DNA from: Cliona cf. orientalis
Taxonomy: Eukaryota; Porifera; Demospongiae; Clionaida; Clionaidae
DNA: 64,000 nucleotides
Assembly: GCA_963930775.1 (NCBI GenBank)
Contig: OZ005689.1
Span: 15,004,923-15,068,922 of the forward strand
Reading direction: 5' to 3'
Within the stretch, counting starts at the first letter, position 1, and each line of letters begins with the position of its first letter. Positions 37,616 to 48,460 of this stretch are shown here, piece after piece. Below the pieces are notes generated by a model. That model worked only from the letters and a program-made list of their open reading frames with translations, did not search any database and was not told the origin of the DNA. The translations under genes and the position numbers were made by a program.

Positions 37616-39911
37616 ATGGCTCATCGCGTAGGCAAATTCTTGGCAAGAGATGGGCGCTGGCTCTCGAAGCTGGTAAGTGTTTATTTGATGTTTATAGAGA
37701 TATTAAAGAGATATTGTGAGATTGAGTATTAAATCGTAGCCATGGACCATCATCTCCTATGTACCAGAGGTATCGATATCATAGGTAGACAAGTTATTAT
37801 GTTGTGCCGCGGAGATCGCTAGTGATCGTGGTATATTAAATAGTCGTAATTAGTGACCTTGGTTTAGGCGGTAAACACTTTTTTAAATTTCTCGTGACTC
37901 TGTCAGTGAGTCGGTATGAGGATCTGTGGTCGCAGTTGTCCGCTATCAAAGCCATCAAGCAGGCCTACAAATACAGTGCAGTCACTCTGCTGGGTCAGGC
38001 TGAAAGCCACTATGCAGTCGTACTTTGGATATTCCGATTTCAGGCCTGGTCAGTTGGAAGCTCTGCTTCCTGTGGTTCATGGAAGAGATGCTTTTGTATA
38101 AGGATGCCTACAGGTGGAGGAAAAACACTGTGTATGTTTCTTCCTCCATTAGCTATGAGTCCCACTGCTATGGGGCTCATAATAAGTCCACTTATTGCCC
38201 TGATTGATCAACAGGTTAGTATACTCTTCATGTATTATGAGCGACCGTGTCGATTTCTTGGCATGTATGCATGTGCAATACTTGATGCATATCAGGTTCA
38301 GCAACTCAGACAAGTGGGTGTTAGTGCAATTCATGCTGTGCGCACAGATCAATGTCAAGATGTTTCAGTGGGAAAGTATCGTTTTGGTGGGTCCATGCCA
38401 TACCATTTGTAGTCAGATGTTGCATAATATAATAATACAGTGTTTATGTCACCTGAGACTGTACAACTGAAAGCATGGAGGGATGTACTATCTTGTACAC
38501 TAGTGAAGGAGAGGCTTGTCTGTGTTGCAATTGATGAGGCTCATTGTATAGCTGAATGGTCTGTTGATAAATTCATATGTATTTAAGTTTTTTAGTGGGG
38601 TAATTTCAGGGGGAGTGATTTCAGAACTGCTTTCCACAAGCTAGGAGGGTTGCGATCCCTGATAGATGCACCATTTATGGCACTCTCCGCATCGGCACCC
38701 TCACAGATACAGGAGACCATCATCGAGACCCTTTGTCTCCGGTCACCTGATATAGTATCTTGTGACTTGAATAGAGCAAACATTTTCCTGTCTGTGAGCT
38801 CTATACTTAGTTTGGCTGTAAGTATACATATGCACATTGTTGTACAAAGTACATGTAGCAATGTGATGTTATATCTAACTTTTAGCGTGATCTGCACGAC
38901 CTTGCTCAATCTCTTAAGACCATCTCTGTTGCTGATATCCCGAAGTGTATTATATACACAAAAACTAAGGATGATGCATGGAAGGTGTACACTTTTTTAC
39001 AGCGGGCTGCTAAGAAGAAATGTTATGTCGACATGTACCATGCCAATTTGAGACAAGACACAAAAGCAATAATTCATGATAGGTTCTCTAAGCCTAATTC
39101 TGAGTTAAAATGCCTGGTTGCTACAGTTGCATATGGAATGGTGTGTTGGTATCGAATGATTACATACAGTATGTAATGTCACTTAATTGTATGTTGGTGT
39201 ATAGGGTATGGATATACCGGATGTGGAGATGGTAATAGTTTATGGTACACCAACAACACCAATAGTTTATGGTACACCAACAACACTAACTTTGCTCTAT
39301 CAGGTATGCAGGATGATAATTGTTGTCCTAATTTAAAAATTGAATGATCATAGCTTTTTGGTCGAGCTGGGCGTTCCGGTGGTGAAGCAAGAGCTCATCT
39401 TTTTGCCTCCAAAGTTAAGCAGTACAAGGACGAGTCACTGAAACAGTTTGTTGAGAACACACAAAACTGTCGACGAAAGGGTCTCCTGGATGGTGTAGGT
39501 GGCTCTTATGAGCGAAGAGATAGCCTTTGTTGTGATTTGTGTTCCACTGGTGGCTTTTCCAGTAGGTTAGACATTTTGCAGCCTGGTGAGCAGCCCAACA
39601 AAAAACGGCGACAAGTTGTTCACACTCTCAGTAAGAGTAAGATGAAGATATTACAAGATAAGCTTATTGAAGAGAGGGAGAAAATACTCACAGAGAGACC
39701 AGGGTTTGGCTTTCTTGGTTTAGATAGCATCTGTCCTGATGTTACCATCGATGAACTATGTAAACAGTCTCGATACATTTCATCCGTCAACGACATGCAG
39801 TTGTTTGGTATAAAGCCCAAGTTTAAGAATAGATTTTTTAATATAGTAAAGTCAGTGGTGGAGCCTGAAAATCCATCTCAACTTTCACGTCCCAAACGAC
39901 GACATCGTTAA
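37616..39911 (+). CDS. RecQ-like superfamily 2 DNA helicase of the transposon
   Basis: Exons read: 37616-37671 (uncertain), about 38018-38214, 38296-38386, 38441-38558, 38610-38817, 38886-39140, 39205-39303, 39354-39911. RecQ motifs in order: motif 0 SYFGYSDFRPGQLEAL; motif I MPTGGGKTL; Ia SPLIALIDQQ; KYRFVFMSPE; motif II DEAHCIAEWGSDFR; motif III ALSAS; IV CIIYTKTKDDA; V VATVAYGMGMDIPDVEMVI; VI LFGRAGRSG. It should unwind DNA with 3'-5' polarity using ATP. A basic tail follows (PKRRHR end). Oddities: the frame shifts at about 38099, between DAFV and RMPTGG, so this copy is probably dead or has a sequence error there. A 27-base perfect-but-one tandem duplication at 39234-39287 adds nine residues before motif VI. 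The start codon is not secure. Confidence 0.85.
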
Positions 39912-40052
39912 TAATCATTATTATTTTATCATTTCTTTCATGTCTGCACATGTACATGTACATATTCATTGATAATGCATTTACTGGCGTAATTATGGGT
40001 ATAGTGAAGTTCAAGCGTACTGGTACACAGGAGATCTTGGTTCAGTGTAAGG

Positions 40053-42877
40053 TCAAATAACGTCTGCAATTTCATAGTCCAAGTCAATATTGTCCATGTT
40101 GTCATCTGCCGTATCTTCATTTTCCACATCTAGATCACACTCTTCTCTTCCAGTCTTGGACAAGATCTCTTGTACCCAGGAAGTATTGCATAGCTTCTTG
40201 TACCCAGAGTCTGTTGGATCCTTGAATGCTGGTGTATTTCTGTCAGGTGAGTGAATTGTGACAGTTTTATCAAGAAGATGCTCGGCTAGCTTGTTAATAT
40301 CTTTTTCAGCTTCTCGTACGGTGTGTGCAGAAGACTGGTGGCACTGGAACTCCTGATCTGTCTTCTTTGCAGCTTCCATGAGAAACAGTGCACACATTGA
40401 TACATCTTCAATATGTTTGTGGGTAAGGTTTCCCATTGAGGATTTGAGTGCTTGTTTCACAACCCTGAATGATTACACAGGGGTAATCCCAACCTCATTA
40501 AACAATGCTATTCACAATTCACAAGAATTAATTATCATACACTAACATACTAACATACACTCACAGGTTATAATGTTCCATCATATGATCCAGTGGTTTT
40601 CCCCTTCCTGACTTTCCTTCTATGTTGACGGTTCTGTTGTGGATTGCTATGTACGAGATGTGCTTGGGAAAATCAGCACACAGATGAGTTAGCATATGGA
40701 CACATTCTGCTGCATAATTCTTTCGTCCTGTGGCAATGAACTTGGGAAGCCATAGTTTCCAGTGTCGAATTATGTGTGGACCATCTTCCCAACGCACTGC
40801 TTCTCGAAGATCAACATAGAGGAATGCCTGATGGAGAAATTGTAAGTGTAAATTATGTACAGGGTCAGTCAGCTAAGTCTTTCTGATGCTTTAGTGCGGA
40901 CAAAGCAATTCGCTCTGCAGTATCACGGAGCCACTGCTGTGTTTTCGGGTGGGGTATAGGATCTGAAGAACTCTTTAATCCTAACAAATGGCAGATATGG
41001 GCCTGTAGATGTGCCTTAAATGCATGTAGCACAAATTCTTCAGCAGTATTGAATACTTTTGCTGTCTTATCGACTTGTAACCTCCTAATTATCTCTCTCA
41101 TGTTGCATAATGATCCAGGTTGAGACGGAATTCCCAAAAATATTAGAAATATCACTTTGAGACACTCCCACATGAAGTGAAAATCTCCTGCATGTGCATT
41201 TATTATACATAATAATATTATGATAATGTGCATGTGTATGTTTCATTACCTGGTACTTCATTTGCCCAAAGTAACTTATTTTTGACCTCTGGCTCTGGCT
41301 GTACCCACAGTTTACAGCCTCTTATGACCTTGCATGTAAGCTGATCACCCACTACCACCTAAATGAATTATTGTGACTGTGATCAGTGACTGATATAGTT
41401 TTGTACATTATATTATTCACCTGATAAAAGCCTTTTAAATCTGCATCAGCCATCAGCTGCTGCAGAATTTCAATCGTTTCACTTTTGTATTTCTCGTCTT
41501 TGAACAGGATTTTCATTGGCACCACAACTGACTTCTCTACAGGATGGACTAGTTCTCTTGAAGGTACAAACTCTTTCAGATCTGATAATGACTGGAAGGC
41601 TGACACTAAGAATTCCATCACATAATGGGTGGCGTATTGTTGAAGGACAATTCCATCTCGATCGGTTGGGGTGAAATCATTGATTGTCAGTGACTGACGA
41701 GTTTGCTGTGCTGTCGTATCTTCCCAGTTGGTGGAATCAGGGACATATCTGATGTTAACAGCAAGACGAGATGTTGCATTTATCATGCTTGAATGGTGAT
41801 CTGAAAATGTAAGTACAGATTACACATATTATAGCCACTTCTGTGTAGCTGCACAGTCATGCACATGCCAGTGGGGTATATATTATTATTATTAAATTTT
41901 TTCTGCACACCTTCACGCTCGTGCCTAACCCTCTGACTCATGTTTAAGTTGTCATACACCCATATCCAATGATCCCTTTGAATGATATCATCATACATGG
42001 CTTCTGTTGTTAATTTCCTGAGGTAATTCCAAGCTGTCCAATATGATACACATATACCAGCATGATTTAGGACCTGTATTACCTGCAATTATTATAATAT
42101 TATGTATATCACAAATTACGGAGTTTGCAATTGTACCTGCTTGCTTGTTGCTCGAGCAATTAGCATATATGTTAGGAGCAGTTGCACTCCTAATACTCTC
42201 ATCGATCTGTTTTTAAACAGGATACACATGGAAGTAGCTGCTCTGAGCTCACTAAGACTGGCCACTTCTCCTTCTTCAACAGTACGTGTACTCCCAAGCG
42301 CTACAATCAGTTTGTACAAATCAGGAGCATGTGTCTTCAGTTCAGCAATGACACTATCAATGGAAAACACCTGAAACCTTTGGACTGAATTCGGGCCGCT
42401 GTATACTCGGCTGCTAGGATTCATGGTGGCTTGCATCTGGCTTTCCAACAGAGAGGGTGAGATACTTGAAGCCTGTTTTTGTTCAGACTCAATCATTGAT
42501 TGATGAAGTCGGGAAAGTTCCTCGTGGAGCCTCAAATTTTCCTGTTTCTGTTGGCGGAGTTCCTCTTGAAGCCTCTGGTTTTTGAGCTGAAGTGGTCGGT
42601 CCTCACATGATCCTACTACTACTCCCGATACAGGCTCTATACCAAGCACATAAGTGAGGGCCTTTTTCCCAAATCTCTTTCGCTCTGCTGATGGAAATGC
42701 TTCTTGAACAAGTTGCGAAATCATTGAGTGACTGTACTCTGATGATGGAAACTGCTGCCTGATTCCTTCCTCAATTTCAGAGAATTTCACTTTCTTGGTT
42801 GCACTAGGGCCTTCATCACTACTAGGGCCGGACTCTTGATAACGCTTCTTCATCCATTCTACTTCTCTGGAAGCCAT
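40053..42877 (-). CDS. DUF6589-type protein, candidate transposase
   Basis: Exons read on the minus strand: 42137-42877, 41911-42082, 41421-41800, 41250-41358, 40865-41187 (stop), which predict 574 residues. Two further exons of the same protein follow (40565-40827 and 40053-40464), but a TGA at 40865 and the lack of a usable donor cut them off, so this copy looks truncated. The N-terminus is charged, with a coiled coil about 95-145. The core resembles DUF6589: WVYDNLNMS, VVPMKILFKDE, VVVGDQLT, GDFHFMWECLKVIF, TAEEFVLHAFKAH, and downstream IIRHWKLWLPKF and HMMEHYNL. Asp291, Asp436 and Glu475 could form a DDE-like triad. DUF6589 identity is from memory of the family; the transposase role is inference from its place between the inverted repeats. 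Confidence 0.75.
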
Positions 42878-43617
42878 GATAACAAGCTCTACTACTTTTT
42901 TTTCATACTGAATACTGAATGTTTTTTTGCCTTTTTATACTAGTTTCCAGTGTGTATGATGTAATGGAGAATTCGATATTTTTAGTATCAATATTGCTGT
43001 GTATTAAAGGGAAATAATTGCCACTGTCATGCCACGGAGAAAAAATGCCAACTCATCGTGTGCGTGCATGCTCGCACAAAACCAATATATTTATGCAATC
43101 TATTTGCTCAGCAAATTTATTTCTGTAGCCTTTCGAGAAAAGATCACATTCTCATTAACTGCCATTACTTTCTCTTTCAGTATACTGCTCTGTCTATTGG
43201 GCCTCCTGGCCTCTACTGTTATTAAAGTTAATAATATTATAATATTAAATATATAAATCCTTGATATAATAATATCATATGTATCAACAGTGATATCGAT
43301 AATATATTATTATACGCCTGGCTAGACACGAGAATATCCAACTAGATAGTCCTTCACCTCGATCCGCCGGACTACTGTTGATAGACTGCGGCAGCTACTG
43401 GTAGTTGTACACCACGAAGATGGATTCATGTGAGTAGCGATGTTGCTCGAGTATTACCACAAAGATGGAGCGCCGATGTCATGAGAGTATTAAACGATGA
43501 TTCTAGTTTACCTGCAAAACGATAAATAATTATGAGGCCGTGCAGCGCAATCGCGATGGCGATTGCGACACGTACGTCACGTATACGTATATACCACAAA
43601 ATTTTTTTTTTTTTTTT
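42878..43617. other. Non-coding interior of the transposon
   Basis: No supported gene. It contains the upstream region of the DUF6589-type gene. A GC-richer stretch at 43340-43570 holds CACGAAGATGGATTCATGTG and ACGTACGTCACGTATACG. A T run at 43601-43625 borders the tandem repeats. Confidence 0.4.
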
Positions 43618-45430
43618 TTTTTTTTCAAGGCGACCTGAACACTAAGCAGAAAAAAAATTGTCCAAAAACCACCATTATAATTGAGCTGGGTGCATAGTGG
43701 AGCCATACAATGCAAGCAGGCAGCCTAAATTTCAATTTTGTCAAAAAGTTGGTAAAGGTCGTCACGTTTATGTGCGCGCGTGGCCCCGCCCCTCACGTAG
43801 CGCGTGGGCGGAAACATTGCAAACGCATGGCTTCCCTGTACAAACATATGGGGAAACTTCAAAGGGCCGTAACTTTGATTCTAAGGCGTGAATCAAAATT
43901 CCTGAAGGTCAAATTTCTGCATTCGATCCATTCTGCGCGCCGGTGCAAAAATTATGTCCCCAAGTGCTCCCAGTTCCCCCCTGAATTAATTAATTAAAAA
44001 TCTTTTTTTTTTTCAAGCAAGCCGATACACTAAGCAGAAAAAAATAATTGTCCAGAAAACACCACAAAGTACTGGTGGAATGCATATAGGAGAGCCATAA
44101 AATAGAAGAAAACTCCTACTAGAGCCCTAATCTCGCGCCCAGCCCCCTTTCACGCATGCGGAGAGAAGGGATCTGGCCAAGCGTGTATAGGGCCTGTATC
44201 GCCGAGGAATGTATGCCATCACATATTCATGGTGTGCGTGAATAAGAAACGCGAATAAATTAACATTCCTTTGGATACCAATGGTTATATTTCGTACGAA
44301 TATGCAAGCGCACAATTGCATTCTGTTCATGCCCGTGCAATCATGTGACTTGATCCATGCGTCCGATTGGCGCGCACTGTATGCTGCACCGGCGACATGG
44401 GCCCTATACACGTTTGGCCAGACCCCTTCTCTCCGCATGCGTGAAAGGGGGCTGGGCATGAGACAAGTAGAGCCCAGAGTATATGATCAGCATTATTCAT
44501 AATTGAGGTTCAGTAGCAGTGGCCCCAGCAACACACTATATACTTCCTACTAGTACTTAAGATCACCACAGCACACACACAAGGCTAGGGGAAAAGCACA
44601 AAATAATTTTAGTTATATTTCTCAGCTTTCCCACACATTCATGCATGCACAGTGTAAAACTCAGTAGCTATAGCTGTATTATACCACCTACCTGTCAGCA
44701 AAAAAGAGAGCTACTGTTGTGGTTGATTCTTCATCCATTCAGCAAGCCTCTGCATATGCTACCAGCTGCATGGTAGCTAGCCTATACATGTACTGGCCTA
44801 GCGATTTTCTAAATAACGCACACCGGGACTCAAAACATTGCAAACGCATGGCTTCCTATACAAACATATGGGATTACTTCAAAGGCCGGAACTTTAATTC
44901 TAAGGCGTGAATCAAAATTTCCCAAGGTCAAATTTCTAATTTCAACCCATTCTGCGTGCCCATATAAAAATTATCTCCCCAAGTGCTCTCAACCCCGCTG
45001 TGAATTATTTTTCTATATTTTTTTCTACTTAGTGTATAACTACTTAGTGTTTAACAAGGAGACCACACAACAAGCAGAAAAAAATTGTCCGGAAACCATG
45101 ATATAGTTGAGCTGGATGCTTAGTAGAGCCATACAATGCAAGCAGGCAGCCTATACTCCAATTTTGGCCAAATTGGGTAAAGGTCGTCAAGTCTATGTGC
45201 GCGCGTAGCCCCGCCCCTCACGTAGCGCGTGGGCGGAAACATTGCAAATGCATGGCTTCCTATACAAACATATGGGGAAACTTCAAAGGGCCATAACTTT
45301 AATTGTAAGGTGTGAATCAAAATTTCCCGCCATCAAAATTCTAGTTTTGACCCATTCTGCGTGCCCATGTAAAAATTATCTCCCCAAGTGCTCCCAAACC
45401 CCCCATGAATTAGATTATTTAATTATTTAA
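43618..45430. repeat. Three tandem subterminal repeats of the transposon
   Basis: Three related units of about 370 bases (about 43618-43995, 44005-45005 with an insertion, 45050-45415). They share ACACTAAGCAGAAAAAAATT, ATTGTCCAGAAAACACCA, ACATTGCAAACGCATGGCTT, GGGGAAACTTCAAAGGGCC and CCCCAAGTGCTCCCA. They lie only at the right side of the element and have no coding capacity. They could be internal transposase-binding or satellite sequence. Confidence 0.7.
44128..44467. mobile_element. 340-bp inverted-repeat element with 8-bp target duplication
   Basis: The direct repeat TAGAGCCC flanks it (44120-44127 and 44468-44475). Inverted arms of about 65 bases contain CCCAGCCCCCTTTCACGCAT and GCGGAGAGAAGGG. 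Eight-base duplications fit hAT or P-type elements. It is nested in the second tandem repeat, so it is younger than the transposon's own repeats. Confidence 0.8.
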
Positions 45431-45479
45431 TTATTTAAATTTGCTTTTTTTTTCTACTTGTTGTGTAAGTTGTGTAACT

Positions 45480-45992
45480 TGTTGTGTAATTTGGGAGGTA
45501 ATATAATAATGAATACAATGTAGACGCGGTCAAGCACAAAAATAAAAATTTACAAGTACAAAGCCGAGCAAACAGCACAATGTGTACATAAAACCAAAAG
45601 GTCAAGAGTTAAACAAAAAAAACAACGAATAAATTATGTAAAGAGTTAGCAGGAGGCTGAGAACCTGGCCTCGGAGGAGACAAGGTCAAGTGGAGGGGTG
45701 GACTGTTTAAAGGGGCGACCTGAGGCAGACCGGGCTCCACGGATACATTGAATGGAGGACCGCAGGAGAGAGAAAGACAGACTGCACCTGATCCAGGCCA
45801 TGGTACGACTGTAAGGAGTATCTCGCTTGGCAGAGATTAAGGAGGCGAGACGCTTATAACTCACAGATGCAGCATTACCTAGGCCACCGGTTAGAGACAT
45901 TATCAGGGGAGTAAAGGAGCCATGCTCGATTTCCCGAACTCTCTGTTCATATGCTCGTTTCTTCAGATTTTCATGTTTTCTATATACCACAA
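45480..45992 (-). mobile_element. 5'-truncated LINE fragment (reverse transcriptase C-terminus)
   Basis: A minus-strand frame at 45646-45990 gives 114 residues containing VREIEHGSFTPLIMS, GGLGNAASVSYKRLASLIS and LSFSLLRSSIQCIRGARS. This is the C-terminal end typical of reverse transcriptases from invertebrate non-LTR elements. A stop and about 160 bases of 3' untranslated sequence follow to about 45480. It lies just inside the right terminal repeat of the transposon. Only the last fraction of the LINE is present. Confidence 0.7.
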
Positions 45993-46046
45993 AAATGCAT
46001 GTCGCCCACGCGCACTAATTATACGTCGACCATATGTCGACCTTCA

Positions 46047-46134
46047 ACGTCACGCACGTGACATTATCTCCCAGGCCCTCCCCCTTTTCTGCGTGCAACA
46101 TTGAAAACGTGGGAGCGGCCTGGGTACGAGGCTA
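46047..46134 (-). repeat. Right terminal inverted repeat of the transposon
   Basis: Exact reverse complement of 37300-37387, followed immediately by the target duplication GATCGAGCG (46135-46143). Confidence 0.92.
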
Positions 46135-46420
46135 GATCGAGCGTTCGAGCTCGACTGGCGCCTGGGGGAGGGGGCGCTATCACATGACTTCACCATGGCA
46201 ACACATTCCGAGCATGCGCATTTTATTTCAAAATGGCGTATCAGACACACCCAATTATCAGTGCGCCGTACACACCCACTATTATGTAACTCAGGTCGAG
46301 ATAATGCCGAACTTGCGTGCCACTGCACTGCGCGCTACAAAATGGAGTGGATTTATACTCAAACTAAGATGAGCGATTAAGGCAGTCCTGAGCTAGCCCT
46401 GATAATGAAAAAGAAAGAAA
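46135..46420. promoter_or_regulatory. GC-rich island at the transposon target, right half
   Basis: GC-rich sequence with GAGCATGCGCAT, a CAAAATGGCGTAT motif (similar to the YY1 core AAAATGGCG) and CTCGACTGGCGCC. Joined with 36960-37299 it would form a CpG-rich island of about 600 bases that the transposon split. A promoter role is a guess; no gene start is seen beside it. Confidence 0.35.
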
Positions 46421-46532
46421 GGGCTATTCCAGTTAATAAAGATACACCCCCATGTAAGAACACTATCACGTTTCCCCCCATGACAATAATTAAAACCACC
46501 TAAACACCCTCAAGACTAATTTACGGGCACAC

Positions 46533-46830
46533 TTACCCTGATGACAACTTAATTGAAGCCACTTCACCCCTCAAGACATCATTATGAATACACTGGGTAC
46601 CCTCCGGACTAATTATGGGTATATTATTATACATTTACCCTCATGACAACTTAATTCAAGCCACTTCCCCCCCCCCCCCCCCCCCCCCCCCCCAAGACGT
46701 CATAATGACTACACTGGGTACCCTCCGGACTAATTATGGGTACATTAATTTTACCCTGATGACAACTTATAATTAATTGAATCCCCAAGACGTCATAATG
46801 AATACACTGGATACCTTCCGGACTAATTAT
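46533..46830. repeat. Three-copy tandem repeat, unit about 100-130 bp
   Basis: Each unit carries ACCCTGATGACAACTTAATT, CCTCAAGACATCATTATGAA and TGGGTACCCTCCGGACTAAT. The second unit contains a C run at 46667-46693. It lies just inside the left end of the 5.1-kb element. A related CCTGAAGACTAATTA is found near its right end at 51473. Confidence 0.75.
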
Positions 46831-47849
46831 AATAATATTATTAATATACTCCCTTCACAGGTGAAATTAGCAATGATGGCTATTTATTCCATAATATTAT
46901 GATTACTATCTCAAGCATTTTTGAATTGACATTACAGTGTCCATAGGGCACTGAGAGGTAGTGTTGATATGGAGCTGCTTATAAATGCATGATGTCTGGG
47001 GTATTACCCTTTAATTAGCAGAAACAATAAGGTAATTGATACTGTGCTTGAAGGGAACCACTGCAAAAACGGTAGGGGATTACTATTGAAGGATTGAATG
47101 TGTCCGTGGCACAGCCGAGAGAATTAATGCATTTAGAATAATACAATAATATAGAACAGCACGACTGGTAGATTGTAAGCTATACAAGACCTTAATTGGG
47201 GTGCACAAGATACATGATTGAATACATCCCAGGTAAGGTCTTCCATACAACGTACTAGTTAAGTTTCTCATGACTCCTCTCATCATTGGCCTACCCAGAG
47301 GCAGAGGATGACGGGGGGAGAGACGCAGTGGATGTGTCACATGTCTACCACAATAGGGATCTATTAAAGAACTATCATGCAAGGGGGGGCACATGCCCCT
47401 GATGCCCCCCTGGTTCTGCCACCTATGCTACCCTATGATCACCAATACCCCTCTGGTATCCAGTAATTTGCCTCTAAGAACTTTTGTTGCTAGGCGATGG
47501 TCAACTACGTACTGTGTACTGTATAGTCCATAATAATAATAATTATTATTATGGAGATTGTATGTGGTATTACGTATCTAAGTGGGTATGTGGTGTTATG
47601 TTACTTGTCAATGAGTGTGTGAGGGGATACACATAAGTTATAGTTATATGGCAGGCAGGCATACAAGGCAGTGGCTGCCATATAACTGACTTGTTAGATC
47701 TTGGCATAAGAATTTAATTATTAGTACCTATTAATTCTTTTATATTGAGCATGTTGCTCACACACTAACATGAATCTGTTTGAGACTCTAATCTCTGTAT
47801 TGGAGAATGTTCTGCCACTATTTACCTTGGCAATTATGTGTTTGAGCTG

Positions 47850-48460
47850 TGTGATATTAGGGTATTAATTTGATGTGATTATTAGGCTAGGCATGTATTA
47901 TGGATCATGAGGGTATATATGAGTATGTGTGATGTGATTGAGATAATTTAATACTCAATTGTGATTGAGGTGATTAGGGTACATTGTATTATTATTATAT
48001 TGATCAATGATGGAATGGGGATATATGTGTATGAGTCAATAAAGTGATGGTTTAATTGGGTATGTTCATGAATAGTTTGGAGGTATTAGAGTGTATGGAT
48101 ATTTGTTGGTAGTTGCTTAGCAACCAAAGTTTTTATAGGCAATTTGCCGGCTATGGGAAGGGGTCGGATCATCATAAAGTAGGCCAATGATGAACAGAGG
48201 TCAACTACCAACAAAATAGTTATCTGCCAGTAATTGGGGTGCATGAGATGCATTCTGCCAGTAATTGGGGTGCATTCGACCATGCATCTCATGCACCCCA
48301 ATTACTGGCAGATAACTATTATATGTAATTGTTTGAGAGTGTGATGTGATTAGGGTATGATATTATGATAATATTATGTATGTGTGAAGTGATTAGGGTA
48401 TGTATGAGTTGTTTTTAAGTGCTATGTGATTAGGGTATGTGTGATGTGATTAGGGTATTA
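47850..48460. repeat. Degenerate array of GTGATTAGGGTA motifs
   Basis: Exact GATTAGGGTA occurs at 47972, 48348, 48391, 48428 and 48448. Variants such as GATATTAGGGTATT (about 47856) lie between, usually preceded by GTGTGATGT. No reading frame accompanies it. Confidence 0.6.
48215..48320. repeat. Perfect 39-bp hairpin with an extra internal repeat
   Basis: 48215-48253 (AATAGTTATCTGCCAGTAAT and on) is the exact complement of 48282-48320. The 28-base loop holds a further direct copy of TCTGCCAGTAATTGGGGTGC. A related TAATTGGGGTGCA lies at about 47194. Confidence 0.85.

Larger units (their letters stand above)
37300..46134. mobile_element. 8.8-kb DNA transposon with RecQ-like helicase and DUF6589-type gene
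   Basis: Terminal inverted repeats of 88 bases (37300-37387 and 46047-46134, starting TAGCCTCGTACCCAGG) are identical by eye. They are flanked by a perfect 9-base direct repeat, GATCGAGCG (37291-37299 and 46135-46143). Inside are a plus-strand RecQ-like helicase gene and a convergent minus-strand DUF6589-type gene. Three tandem repeats lie toward the right end (43618-45430), with later nested insertions: a 340-bp element and a LINE fragment. Identical ends point to a recent insertion, although each gene appears to have one lesion. It fits no transposon superfamily I can name from gene content; a 9-base duplication alone resembles MuDR-like elements. Confidence 0.88.

Noticed and set aside
37478-37732. 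ATG at 37478 as the helicase start
   Set aside because: The stretch before 37616 has no helicase-like or conserved feature. I could not decide the start and left the later ATG as the tentative one.
45646-45990. A third gene of the 8.8-kb transposon
   Set aside because: The peptide is the C-terminal end of a non-LTR reverse transcriptase, so it is better explained as a truncated LINE inserted near the right end.
47850-48460. Interstitial telomere
   Set aside because: TTAGGG occurs once per longer degenerate unit and never in head-to-tail hexamers.
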